Source: Lysobacter oculi (lineage in GTDB: Bacteria; Pseudomonadota; Gammaproteobacteria; Xanthomonadales; Xanthomonadaceae). Taken from it: a DNA stretch of 64,000 nucleotides. The stretch is taken from NCBI RefSeq assembly GCF_003293695.1, contig NZ_CP029556.1, positions 10,001 to 74,000 of the forward strand, given 5' to 3'. The position numbers were made by a program, and so were the translations under genes. This document shows positions 52,499-61,800 of this stretch, in pieces; within the stretch, counting starts at the first letter, position 1; every line of letters begins with the position of its first letter. Under the pieces are notes generated by a model. The model was given only the letters and a program-made list of their open reading frames with translations. It was not told where the DNA came from and ran no database searches.

Positions 52499-54457
52499 TC
52501 AGCGAGCGTCGCGCGTGCCCGCCTGCAAGGCCTTCGCCAGCAACCGCGCATACAGGCGCTGCTTGAGGCCGCGCGGCGCATCCAGCCCCATCCGCTTCAT
52601 CGCTTCCTCATCGCGCGTGCCGCCGGCGGTGAACAGCGCGGAAGCCACGGCGCGCAGCTTGCCCACGGGCGTGGCGGTGGCGGACTTCAGCCGCGACAGC
52701 GCCTTGACCAGCCGCTGCTCGACCTCGGTGAAATCGCTGCCGAGCGGATAGTCGGGCAGGGTGCCGTCGGCGCGGAACGGGGCCAGCGCTTCGCGCACCT
52801 GCGCCGCCGTGTTGCGTGACCACGCGTCAGGCGCGCTGAAGCCTTCGTCCAGCTTCAATCCGCGCTTGGCCGCCTCGACCAGTGCCGCCTGGTCGAGGGT
52901 GTCGGCGATGCCGCACATCGCCATCACCACATCCTCGTCCACCTTGCCGCGCACGTCGGCGATGCCGTATTCGGTGATGTAGACGTCGCGCAGGTGGCGC
53001 GCGATGGTGGTGTGGCCGTAGTCCCAGACGATGTTGCCGTTGACCTTGCCAGCGGATTCGCGGGTGGCGCGCAGCATCAGCACGGAGCGGCCGTCGTCGA
53101 GTTCGTGCGCCATCGACACGAAGTTGTACTGACCGCCCACGCCCGAGACGACGCGTCCATCCTCCAGCGCGTCGGAGGTGGCGGCACCGAGCGCGCTGGC
53201 CATCATGCAGGTGTTGAAGAAGCGGCCGTCGCGCCGTTGCAGCCGTTCCAGCGCTTCGTTGTCGCGGCTCAGCGCGTTGATCTCGCCGACCGCGCGCATG
53301 TCGATGCCGCTGGCCGTCGCTTCATCCAGCCCGCGCAGCCAGTCGTAGAACGCCGGCGAACCCAGGTAGAACGCGCCACGCAGGTAGTCGCCGTGTTCCG
53401 CCAGCCGCGCGTGGTCGCCGGCTGACGCGCTGCCCTCGGCGATGCGCTGCATCAGCGGCAGGTCGTCCAGCACCCGGCGCTTCAGCACGCCGCGCTCGGC
53501 CAGCACGCGGAAGCCCTCGTTGATCATCTCGCTGCAGCCGTACAGCCCGTGCTCGAACGGATCGAGCCCGCCCCAGCGCTGCACCAGCGGATGCGTGTCG
53601 ATGCCGGGATCCAGCGCACGCAGCACCGCACGGTATCTGGCGTTGTCGGTGTGGCGCAGCACCAGCGCGTGCGAGAGCGCGTCGGCCAGCGCGCCGATGC
53701 CGATCTGCAGCGTGCCGCCATCGCGCACCAGCGTGCTGGCGTACAGGCCGATGGCGTGGTCGATGTCGCCCACCGGCTGCCGCGGCAGCGCGAACAGCTT
53801 CGGCGGCGATGCCGGTGCTTCCACCACGAGGTCGAAGAAGCCGGCATCGACCAACGCGTGCTGGCCGATCCACGGCAGCATCGGGTCGATCTCCGCCACC
53901 ATCAGCGGCCGAGGCAAGCCGGCGCGCGCCAGCGCCGCGAGCGTGTCGGTGGTGAGGTCGGTGTTGGACGACAGCGACAGCCGCGCATCGCCTTCGCGCG
54001 CGGCCACCCGCTGCACGATGCAGTTGATGCCGCGGTCGGCCAGCGCATCGGCCACCTGGGTGTAGTTGAGGCTGGCGTAGCGGCGTTGTGCCTGCCGCGA
54101 ATGCAGCATGGCGCCGGACTGGAAGTAGAACTCCTCGACCTCGATGTTGGCCGGGAGCGCGTCGCGCCGCATCGCCGACACGTACTTCAGGCGTGGATAG
54201 TCCTGGCCGTAGAGGCGCTCGACGAACGGCGCCAGGAAGCGCTTCTCCAGATCGCTGCCGCCGCCGGGCGGGTCCAGCGACAGCGCGGTGTAGAGATGCA
54301 GGGCGCGCTCGGCATGGGCGGTGCAGTGGTCGTACAACGCGTTGACCAGCCGGTTGGGCTTGCCGAGACCGAGCGGCGTGGCGATGCGGAGCGGGCCTTC
54401 AATGCGCGCCAGCAGCGCGGTGACGGCCTGTTCGAGGGAGAGGAGCGAAGCGTGCAT
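52499..54457 (-). CDS. acetyl-CoA hydrolase/transferase family protein
   Basis: A 652-residue protein of the family that includes acetyl-CoA hydrolase, succinyl-CoA:acetate CoA-transferase and 4-hydroxybutyrate CoA-transferase. Recognisable segments are IATPLGLGKPNRLVNALY, VQRVAAREGDARLSLSSNTD, GTLQIGIGALADALSHAL, VSGVGGQYNFVSMAHELDDG (CoA/glycine loop) and YITEYGIADVRGKVDEDVV. It is longer than typical 500-residue members because of an extra N-terminal part. It starts 25 nt after the ETHE1-like gene on the same strand, so it may be read with the sulfur genes. The exact CoA substrate cannot be told. Confidence 0.88.
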   Translation of the reverse strand: MHASLLSLEQAVTALLARIEGPLRIATPLGLGKPNRLVNALYDHCTAHAERALHLYTALSLDPPGGGSDLEKRFLAPFVERLYGQDYPRLKYVSAMRRDALPANIEVEEFYFQSGAMLHSRQAQRRYASLNYTQVADALADRGINCIVQRVAAREGDARLSLSSNTDLTTDTLAALARAGLPRPLMVAEIDPMLPWIGQHALVDAGFFDLVVEAPASPPKLFALPRQPVGDIDHAIGLYASTLVRDGGTLQIGIGALADALSHALVLRHTDNARYRAVLRALDPGIDTHPLVQRWGGLDPFEHGLYGCSEMINEGFRVLAERGVLKRRVLDDLPLMQRIAEGSASAGDHARLAEHGDYLRGAFYLGSPAFYDWLRGLDEATASGIDMRAVGEINALSRDNEALERLQRRDGRFFNTCMMASALGAATSDALEDGRVVSGVGGQYNFVSMAHELDDGRSVLMLRATRESAGKVNGNIVWDYGHTTIARHLRDVYITEYGIADVRGKVDEDVVMAMCGIADTLDQAALVEAAKRGLKLDEGFSAPDAWSRNTAAQVREALAPFRADGTLPDYPLGSDFTEVEQRLVKALSRLKSATATPVGKLRAVASALFTAGGTRDEEAMKRMGLDAPRGLKQRLYARLLAKALQAGTRDAR

Positions 54458-54482
54458 CCGGCGAGGATACGCGTGCGCACGG

Positions 54483-55355
54483 TCAGAGGGTGTCGAGCGG
54501 GATCCTGAGGAAGCGGGTGCCGTTGGATTCCGGCGCCGGCAACGCGCCGGCGCGGATATTCACCTGCACCGCGGGCAGGATCAGCTTCGGCATGTCGAGC
54601 GTGGCATCGCGGGCTTCGCGCAGGGCGACGAAGTCGGCTTCCGGCGTATCCGCGCGGACGTGGATGTTGGCGCGCTTCTGCTCGCCGATGCGGGTCTCGC
54701 AGGCATGCGCGCGTCCGCCGGGCGCGTAGTCGTGGCAGACGAAGACGCGGGTCGCGTCCGGCAGCGCATAGAGGCGCTGGATCGAGCGGTACAGCGTGGC
54801 CGCATCGCCACCCGGGAAATCGCAGCGCGCGGTGCCGCCGTCGGGCATGAACAGCGAGTCGCCGGTGAACAGTGCATCGCCGATCAGGAAGGCGTTGCTG
54901 TCGCTGGTGTGGCCCGGCACGGCGATGACGCGCGCTTCCAGCCCGCCGATGGCGAAGCGCTCGCCGTCATCGAACAGGTGGTCGAACTGCGAGCCATCCA
55001 CCGCGAAATCGGCGCCCAGGTGGTAGATCGCGCGGAAGGTGTCCTGGACACGGGTGATGCCGCGACCGATGGCGATGCGAGCAGCGGGGAAATGGGCGTG
55101 CTTCAACCAGTGCGCGGCAGAGAGATGGTCGGCGTGGGCGTGGGTTTCCAGCAGCCAGTCCACGCTCAGTGCGTGGGCGGCCACGTAGTCCACGAGCGCC
55201 TGCGCGCTGGCGGTTGAGGTGCGTGCGGCGGCCGCGTCGTAGTCGAGTACCGGGTCGATGATCGCGGCAGCGCAGGTCGCCGGATCGTGCACCACGTAGC
55301 TCCAGGTGCTGCTGTCGGCGTGGAGGAAAGGCTGGACGTGCGGCTGCTGATCCAT
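54483..55355 (-). CDS. metallo-beta-lactamase fold protein, ETHE1/Blh-like persulfide dioxygenase
   Basis: Likely oxidises glutathione persulfide to sulfite. The 290-residue protein has the metal site ETHAHADHLSAA (HxHxDH), VPGHTSDSN, and TGDSLFMPDGGTARCDFPGGD, whose arginine/cysteine region matches the ETHE1/Blh glutathione-persulfide pattern, plus VCHDYAPGG. In Xylella the homologue Blh is fused to other domains and lies beside BigR; here it is a single domain next to a BigR-like gene (25 nt downstream of it). Periplasmic signals are absent. Confidence 0.9.
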   Translation of the reverse strand: MDQQPHVQPFLHADSSTWSYVVHDPATCAAAIIDPVLDYDAAAARTSTASAQALVDYVAAHALSVDWLLETHAHADHLSAAHWLKHAHFPAARIAIGRGITRVQDTFRAIYHLGADFAVDGSQFDHLFDDGERFAIGGLEARVIAVPGHTSDSNAFLIGDALFTGDSLFMPDGGTARCDFPGGDAATLYRSIQRLYALPDATRVFVCHDYAPGGRAHACETRIGEQKRANIHVRADTPEADFVALREARDATLDMPKLILPAVQVNIRAGALPAPESNGTRFLRIPLDTL

Positions 55356-55380
55356 CGATCGATGCCTCGTGCAGGCCTGC

Positions 55381-55707
55381 TCAGCAGGCGGGCGCTGGGC
55401 CGCAGTAGATCCCGTGCAGGGTCGCCAGGATCTGCTGCGCCGGACCTTCGGCCAGTGCGTAGTAGATGGTCTGCGCCTCGCGGCGGGTGGTGACCAGGCC
55501 TTCGTCGCGCAGCACGGCCAGGTGCTGGGAAAGCGCCGATTGGCTCAGGTCGACCCGGGCGTTGAGTTCGCCCACCGAGCATTCGCCTTCCACCAGCTGG
55601 CACAGCAGCAGCAGGCGCTTCTCGTTGGCCAGCGCCTTCAGCACGCGGCTGGCATCGGCGGCGTGCAGGCGCATCGCTTCGCCATCCATCGGCAGGGCCA
55701 CGCTCAT
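55381..55707 (-). CDS. bigR: BigR-type ArsR repressor, sulfide/persulfide sensor
   Basis: A 108-residue winged-helix repressor. Aligning by eye with BigR (C42/C108 in Xylella), Cys36 in RLLLLCQLVEGE and Cys102 in HGIYCGPAPAC match the redox pair, with the same 66-residue spacing; two more cysteines (43 and 108) are present. In BigR/SqrR such cysteines form a tetrasulfide or disulfide bridge that releases DNA. The recognition helix is DLSQSALSQHLAVLRDEGL. Its ATG overlaps the rhodanese stop by 4 nt. Its probable operator is at 56139-56164. Confidence 0.9.
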   Translation of the reverse strand: MSVALPMDGEAMRLHAADASRVLKALANEKRLLLLCQLVEGECSVGELNARVDLSQSALSQHLAVLRDEGLVTTRREAQTIYYALAEGPAQQILATLHGIYCGPAPAC

Positions 55708-56099
55708 CGCGTGACCACCGGGAGCCCGGCTTCGCGCCAGGCCTCGATGCCACCGGCGATCGAGCGGACATCGGCGAAGCCCAGCTTCTGCAGGTTGTCG
55801 GCGGCGAGTGCCGCGCGGCCACCGGTGCGGCAATACAGCACCAGCGGACGTTCGCGATGTGCCAGCGCCGGGTCGGTCGCGTTGGCCACGGCCGGGTGCG
55901 CATCGACCTGGAATTCCAGCACGCCACGCGGGATGTTGATCGCGCCGGGCAGGTGGCCGGTGTCGAACTCGGCGGGCTCGCGCACATCGATCAGCACGGC
56001 ATCGCCGGCATTGGCGTGGAAGGCCGCCGGGGCGACTTCTCGGATGCGCTGGCGGGCATCGGCCACCAGATCGAAAGCGGTCAGGGCAGGCATCGGCAT
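55704..56099 (-). CDS. rhodanese domain protein
   Basis: A 131-residue single rhodanese domain with active-site loop YCRTGGRAA (Cys90 carries the persulfide) and DVREPAEFDTGHLPGAINIP. It transfers sulfane sulfur between thiols. Two start codons are possible, ATG 56099 and ATG 56093; the GAGAGGA ribosome binding site is better spaced for 56093. First gene of the minus-strand arm; overlaps bigR by 4 nt. Confidence 0.92.
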   Translation of the reverse strand: MPMPALTAFDLVADARQRIREVAPAAFHANAGDAVLIDVREPAEFDTGHLPGAINIPRGVLEFQVDAHPAVANATDPALAHRERPLVLYCRTGGRAALAADNLQKLGFADVRSIAGGIEAWREAGLPVVTR

Positions 56100-56120
56100 G
56101 TCCTCTCGGTACGGAAGGCC

Positions 56121-56164
56121 AGAATATCACTTGACACTAATATAAGAAATAGCTAATTTATATT
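56121..56164. promoter_or_regulatory. divergent promoter region with AT-rich palindrome (probable BigR operator)
   Basis: On the plus strand TTGACA (56131-56136) and TAATTT (56154-56159) are 17 bp apart and face the sulfide:quinone oxidoreductase gene. A 26-bp imperfect palindrome AATATAA-N12-TTATATT (56139-56164) covers the spacer and -10. On the minus strand TATTCT (56126-56121) may be a -10 for the rhodanese-bigR arm. The palindrome is far more AT-rich than its surroundings, as known BigR boxes are. Confidence 0.7.
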
Positions 56165-56188
56165 CACTTCAAGTTTGGCGAGGGTGCC

Positions 56189-57478
56189 ATGGCCAGGATC
56201 GTGGTGATGGGGGCGGGACTCGGTGGCATGAGCGCGGCCTACGAGGCCCGCGACGTGCTCGGCAAGGACCATGAGGTGGTGCTGGTCGGCAAGGGGCCGA
56301 CGTTCGGCTTCACCCCGTCGAATCCGTGGCTGGCGGTGGGCTGGCGACAACCTTCCGAGGTCACCTTGCCGGTCGCGGAACACGTCGGCCGGCATGGCAT
56401 CCGCTTCGTGCCCGAGGGCGTGGACACGATCGACGCAGCCAACGATGCCATCGTCACCGGCGCGGGCGAACGCATCGCCTACGACTACCTGGTCATCGCC
56501 ACCGGCCCGCGGTTGGCTTTCGAGGAGGTGCCGGGCACCGGTCCGGAAGGCGGCCACACGCAGTCGGTCTGCACCACCGCGCATGCCGCGCACGCCTGGG
56601 ACGCGTACCAGAAGTTCCTCGAGAATCCGGGCCCGGTCGTGATCGGCGCGGTGCAGGGCGCGAGCTGCTTCGGCCCGGCCTACGAGTTCGCGATGATCGT
56701 CGATGCCGACCTGCGCCGGCGAAAGCTGCGCGACCGGGTGCCGATGACCTTCGTCACCAGCGAGCCCTACATCGGCCACATGGGCCTGGGCGGCGTCGGC
56801 GACTCGAAGGGCCTGATGGAGTCGGAACTGCGACAGCGCCACATCCGCTGGATCGACAACAGCAAGGTGACCGAAGTCCGCGAAGGCGAGATGGACGTGC
56901 TGCCGCACGACGCCAAGGGCCAGCCGCTGGAGGCGCAGGACGTGCCGTTCAAGTTCGCGATGCTGCTGCCGGCGTTCAAGGGCGTGGATGCGGTGGCCGC
57001 GGTGGACGGGCTGAACAACCCGCGTGGCTTCGTGATCGTGGACCGGCACCAGCGCAGCCCGAGGTACCCGAAGATCTTCGCCGCCGGCGTGTGCGTGGCG
57101 ATCCCGCCGGTGGAGGCGACACCGATCCCGACCGGCGCGCCCAAGACCGGCTTCATGATCGAATCGATGGTGACCACGATCGTGCGCAACATCGCCGCCG
57201 AACTGAAGGGCGAGACCCCCGACTACGAAGGCACCTGGAACGCAGTCTGCCTGGCCGACATGGGCGACACCGGCGCCGCCTTCGTCGCGCTGCCGCAGAT
57301 CCCGCCGCGCAACGTCACCTGGACCAAGATCGGGCGCTGGGTGCACCTGGCCAAGATCGGCTTCGAGAAGTACTTCCTCTACAAGATGCGCCACGGCACG
57401 TCGGAACCGATCTACGAGAAATACATCCTCGGCCTGCTCGGCATCGAGCGGCTGAAGGACGTCAAGCGTTCGTCCTGA
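56189..57478 (+). CDS. sqr: sulfide:quinone oxidoreductase
   Basis: FAD enzyme that oxidises sulfide to polysulfide or persulfide and passes electrons to quinone. The 429-residue protein has the FAD loop VVMGAGLGGMSAAYE and three cysteines at 128 (SVCTTAHA), 160 (GASCFGPAYE) and 354 (NAVCLADMGD), the same pattern as Acidithiobacillus SQR (128, 160, 356). PTGAPKTGFMIESM near the C terminus is the quinone/FAD segment, and the C-terminal amphipathic helices (WVHLAKIGFEKYF) suit monotopic membrane attachment. GAGGGTG ribosome binding site lies before ATG 56189. Regulated from the divergent BigR-type region. Confidence 0.93.
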   Translation: MARIVVMGAGLGGMSAAYEARDVLGKDHEVVLVGKGPTFGFTPSNPWLAVGWRQPSEVTLPVAEHVGRHGIRFVPEGVDTIDAANDAIVTGAGERIAYDYLVIATGPRLAFEEVPGTGPEGGHTQSVCTTAHAAHAWDAYQKFLENPGPVVIGAVQGASCFGPAYEFAMIVDADLRRRKLRDRVPMTFVTSEPYIGHMGLGGVGDSKGLMESELRQRHIRWIDNSKVTEVREGEMDVLPHDAKGQPLEAQDVPFKFAMLLPAFKGVDAVAAVDGLNNPRGFVIVDRHQRSPRYPKIFAAGVCVAIPPVEATPIPTGAPKTGFMIESMVTTIVRNIAAELKGETPDYEGTWNAVCLADMGDTGAAFVALPQIPPRNVTWTKIGRWVHLAKIGFEKYFLYKMRHGTSEPIYEKYILGLLGIERLKDVKRSS

Positions 57479-57509
57479 ATCCCTTCAACCACTTCAACGG
57501 AGAACTTCC

Positions 57510-57722
57510 ATGACCCTCGACCGTGCCGTGCAGGCCTTTGCCGGCGTGATGGTGCTTGTCAGCCTCGCGCTCACGAAATTCGTCCACCCCGGCTTCTTCT
57601 GGTTGACCGCCTTCGTCGGCTTCAACCTGTTCCAGTCCGCGTTCACCGGCTTCTGCCCGGCGGCGATGGTGATGCGCAAGCTCGGCATCGGCCGGGGCGA
57701 TGCCGCGTCCTGCAGCCGCTGA
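57510..57722 (+). CDS. DUF2892 small membrane protein
   Basis: A 70-residue protein with two membrane helices (AFAGVMVLVSLALTKFV and FFWLTAFVGFNLFQSAF), the FCPAAMVMRKLG segment typical of DUF2892, and C-terminal SCSR. Such proteins accompany rhodaneses and SQR and form the membrane part of YgaP-type rhodaneses. It follows sqr by 31 nt with a GGAG ribosome binding site. Role unknown; possibly it helps move sulfur species at the membrane. Confidence 0.85.
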   Translation: MTLDRAVQAFAGVMVLVSLALTKFVHPGFFWLTAFVGFNLFQSAFTGFCPAAMVMRKLGIGRGDAASCSR

Positions 57723-57732
57723 CGGACGGACC

Positions 57733-58830
57733 ATGCACCTCGCAAAGATGCTGCTGGCGGGCGCGATGACCGCGCTGCTGCTCACCGCCTGCGCCGACGC
57801 CCCGGCACCCGATGCCACGCCGGCGCTGCCGAAGGATTTCGCCACCTTCACCGTCGAAGCCGGCGGCGCGATACCGGGTCGTGGTTGGGAGGGCGTGGTC
57901 GAATCGGTGCGCCGCGCCGACCTGGCCGCGCAGACCGCCGGCCGCGTCACCGCGGTGAACGTGGATGTCGATGACCGCGTGGCCGCCGGGCAGGTGCTGC
58001 TGCGGATCAGCGCGGTGGAACAGCAGGCCGGCGCGAATACCGCGCGGGCGCAGCTGCGTGCCGCCGAGGCCGCCGCCGCCGAGGCCGAACAGACCTGGCG
58101 CCGCTACGCCGCGCTGGGCGGCGGGCAATACGTGTCGAGGCAGCAGGTCGACCAGGCCCGCGCCGCCCGCGATGCCGCCGCCGCCGCCCGCGACGCGGCC
58201 CGCGCGCAGGTGGCGCAGGCCGCGCAGCAGGCGGATTACACCGTGGTGCGCGCGCCTTTCGCGGGCGTGGTGGCGCGGCGCGACGTGGAACCCGGCGAGA
58301 CCATCGCGCCCGGCATGCCGCTGCTGAGCGTGTACGCGCCCGGCGAGCTGCGCATCGAGGTCGCCGTGCCGCAGACGCGCGCCGAGGCGATCCGTCGCGA
58401 TCCGCGCGCCCGCGTGCGCCTGGGCGACGGGCGCGAGGTGGTGCCGGCCGGCGTGGTGGTGTTTCCCGCCGCCGACCCGCTCAGCCACAGCGTCAACGTG
58501 CGCGTCACCTTGCCGGACCTGGCCCCCGTGCCGGCGCCCGGCACCACCGCCAAGGTGGTGTTCGATGCCGATGCGGTGCAGGACGACAACGACCAGCCGC
58601 CGCGTGCCGTGCGCATCCCGGTAGATGCCCTCGTGCAGCGCGGCGAGCTGAGCGGCGTCTACGTGGTGCGGGACGGTCGCCTGCTGCTGCGGCAGCTGCG
58701 GCTGGGGGCGGCGCGCGCCGGACATGTCGAAGTGATCGCGGGCCTGGACGCGGGGGATGTGGTCGCGCGCGATCCGGTCGCGGCCACACGCGCCATCGCC
58801 GCGCAGCGGCAGGCGGCGGCATCGAAATGA
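57733..58830 (+). CDS. RND efflux periplasmic adaptor (membrane fusion) lipoprotein
   Basis: A 365-residue adaptor of an RND pump. It has a lipoprotein signal (lipobox LLTAC), a lipoyl half-motif (LAAQTAGRVTAVNVDVDDRV), an Ala-rich coiled coil (AAAAEAEQTWRRYAAL), the second lipoyl half (APFAGVVARRDVEPGETI) and a beta-barrel domain. ATG 57733 follows the DUF2892 stop by 10 nt; its end overlaps the permease by 4 nt. No outer-membrane channel gene is nearby, so it would use a TolC-type channel encoded elsewhere. Confidence 0.93.
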   Translation: MHLAKMLLAGAMTALLLTACADAPAPDATPALPKDFATFTVEAGGAIPGRGWEGVVESVRRADLAAQTAGRVTAVNVDVDDRVAAGQVLLRISAVEQQAGANTARAQLRAAEAAAAEAEQTWRRYAALGGGQYVSRQQVDQARAARDAAAAARDAARAQVAQAAQQADYTVVRAPFAGVVARRDVEPGETIAPGMPLLSVYAPGELRIEVAVPQTRAEAIRRDPRARVRLGDGREVVPAGVVVFPAADPLSHSVNVRVTLPDLAPVPAPGTTAKVVFDADAVQDDNDQPPRAVRIPVDALVQRGELSGVYVVRDGRLLLRQLRLGAARAGHVEVIAGLDAGDVVARDPVAATRAIAAQRQAAASK

Positions 58831-61800
58831 GTGCGGCGCGCTTCGGCATTTCAGGGCGACTGGCGGCCGCGTTCCAGTCCAATCCGCTGACGCCCATCCT
58901 CGCGATCGTCGGCCTGCTGCTCGGGCTGGCCGCGGTGATGGTCACCCCGCGTGAGGAAGAGCCGCAGATCGACGTGACCATGGCCAACGTCATCGTGCCG
59001 TTCCAGGGCGCGGGTGCGCGCGACGTCGAGCAGTGGGTCGCCACGCCGCTGGAGCAGAAGCTCGCCGAGATCGAAGGCGTCAAGCACGTGTACTCGGTGA
59101 GTCGCCCCGGCGTGGCGGTGATGACGGTGGAGTTCGAGGTCGGGATCGCGCGGCAGCCGGCGCTGGTGCGGCTCTACAACCAGGTGTTCTCCAACCAGGA
59201 CTGGATGCCGGCCAACGTCGGCGTCGGCCCGGCCATCGTCAAGCCCAAGGGTATCGATGACGTACCGGTGATGGCGCTGACCTTGTGGAGCGACGATGCC
59301 GATGTCGATGCCACGGCGCTCGCGGAAGTCGCGCACACGCTGGAGGCCGAGCTCAAGCGCATCCCGGGCACCCGCGACATCTACACCCTCGGCGCGCCCG
59401 AGCGCGTGGTGTCGGTGACGCTGGATGCCGCCGCGCTGTCCGCCTATGGCCTGGCTGCCGGCGAGTTGGCGCAGGCGCTGCAGGCGGCCAACGTGGTGCG
59501 GCAGCCGGGCGAGCGCATCGATGCGGCCGCCGGCGCGGTGCCGGTGACGGCCGGCGCTTTCCTGGCCAGTGCCGATGACGTGGCAGGTCTGGTCATCGGC
59601 AGCCGCGACGGCAAGCCGCTGCTGCTGTCGGATGTCGCGAAGATCGAATCGCGCGGCGACATCGCCCGCCAGTACGCCTGGCATGGCGCACCGCCCGGTC
59701 GCGCGGGCCCGAAGGCCGGCATCGCGCCGGCGGTGACGCTGGCCATCGCCAAGAAGCCCGGCAGCAACGCCGACGACATCACCCGCGCGGTAAGCGCGCG
59801 CATCCAACAGTTGCGCGGCGAGCTGATCCCCGACGCCGTGCAGGTGACGGTCACCCGCGACTACGGCGCCACCGCCAGCGACAAGGCGCAGAAGCTGATC
59901 CAGAAGCTGGTGTTCGCCACCGCCAGCGTGGTGCTGCTGGTGCTGTTTGCGCTGGGCTGGCGAGAGGCGATCGTGGTCGGCAGCGCGGTGGTGCTGACGC
60001 TCGCGGTGACGCTGTTCGCTTCGCGCGTCATGGGCTTCACCCTCAACCGCGTGTCGCTGTTCGCGCTGATCTTCTCGATCGGCATCCTGGTTGATGACGC
60101 CATCGTGGTGGTGGAGAACATCCATCGCCACATGGCGCGCGGAGGCAAGTCGCTGCGCGAGGCGATCCCGCCGGCGGTCGATGAGGTCGGCGGGCCGACC
60201 ATCCTCGCCACCTTCACCGTGATCGCCGCGCTGATGCCGATGGCCTTCGTGTCCGGGCTGATGGGCCCGTACATGCGCCCGATCCCGATCAACGCGTCGG
60301 TCGGCATGCTGCTGTCGCTGGCCATCGCGCTGATCGTCACGCCCTGGCTGTCGCTGAAGCTGCTCGCGCGCCACGGTCACGCGGACAGTGGTGCACCCGG
60401 CCATGACACCGAAGCGCGGCAGGCCGGGTGGCTGCACCGGCTGTTCGAACGGGTGATGTCGCTCTTCCTGGTCGGTGCGCGCGCGGGCCGCAGGCGCACG
60501 CTGCTGTTTGCTTCGATGGCGCTGCTGGTGCTGCTGGCGGCATCGCTCGCGTTGTTCAAGTGGGTCGTGCTGAAGATGCTGCCGTTCGACAACAAGTCGG
60601 AAGTGCAGGTGGTGGTCGACATGCCCGAAGGCAGCACGCTGGAGCGGACCAACGCCCTGCTGGCCGAACTCGCGGCCCAGGTCGATGGCGTACCGGAAGT
60701 CCTCGACTACCAGGGCTATGCGGGCACCGCCGCGCCGATCAATTTCAACGGGCTGGTGCGACAGTACTTCCTGCGCAGCGGCAACAACGTCGGCGACCTG
60801 CAGGTGAACCTGGTCGACAAGCACGTGCGCACGCGCCAGAGCCACGAGATCGCGCGCGCCATGCGCCCGATGCTGGCGGCAACGGGCGCCAGGTACGGCG
60901 CATCGGTCAAGGTGGTGGAAGTGCCGCCTGGCCCGCCCGTGCTCTCGCCGCTGGTGGCCGAAGTGTACGGACCGGACTACGCCGGACAGCGTCGCATCGC
61001 GCGTGCACTGGCGAAGACGCGTTTCGCGACCACCGACGGCATCGTCGATCTCGATACCAGCGTCGAAACGGACGCGCCGCGTGAACGGATCGTGGTGGAT
61101 CGCGAACGCGCCGCGCGTCTCGGCGTGGCGCAGGCGGCCATCGCCGATGCGTTGGCGATGGGCGTGTCGGGGCTGGATGCGGGCTTCGTCCACGATGGCG
61201 CATCGAAATATCCGCGGCCGATCCGCCTGCGGCTGCCGGCGCAGGACCAGGCGGCCATCGCTTCGCTGCTCGCGCTCAAGGTGCGTGGCGCGCAGGGCCA
61301 GCTGGTGCCGTTGTCGGAACTGGTGCGGGTGGACAAGACGCGCTGGGACGGCGCCATCCACCACAAGGACGGCCTGCCGGTCGTCTACGTCACCGCCGAC
61401 GAGGCCGGTCGGCTCGACAGCCCGCTGTACGGCATGTTCGACATCGTCGGCCAACTGCGCGACCACGCGGTCGATGGCCAGACGCTGGGTCAGACCTTCA
61501 TCGCCCAGCCCGCCGACACACGCGGCTACGCGGTGAAGTGGGATGGCGAGTGGCAGATCACCTACGAGACCTTCCGCGACATGGGCATCGCCTACGCCGT
61601 GGGCATGGTGCTGATCTACTTGCTGGTGGTGGCGCAGTTCCGCGACTACGTGGTGCCGCTGGTGATCATGGCGCCGATCCCGCTGACCGTGATCGGCGTG
61701 ATGCCGGGCCATGCGCTGCTCGGCGCTCAGTTCACCGCGACCAGCATGATCGGGATGATCGCGCTGGCCGGCATCATCGTGCGCAATTCCATTTTGCTGG

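Noticed and set aside
58851..61712. Minus-strand open frame of 953 codons opposite the RND permease
   Set aside because: Shadow of a full-length permease; His/Arg/Gln-rich with no domain.
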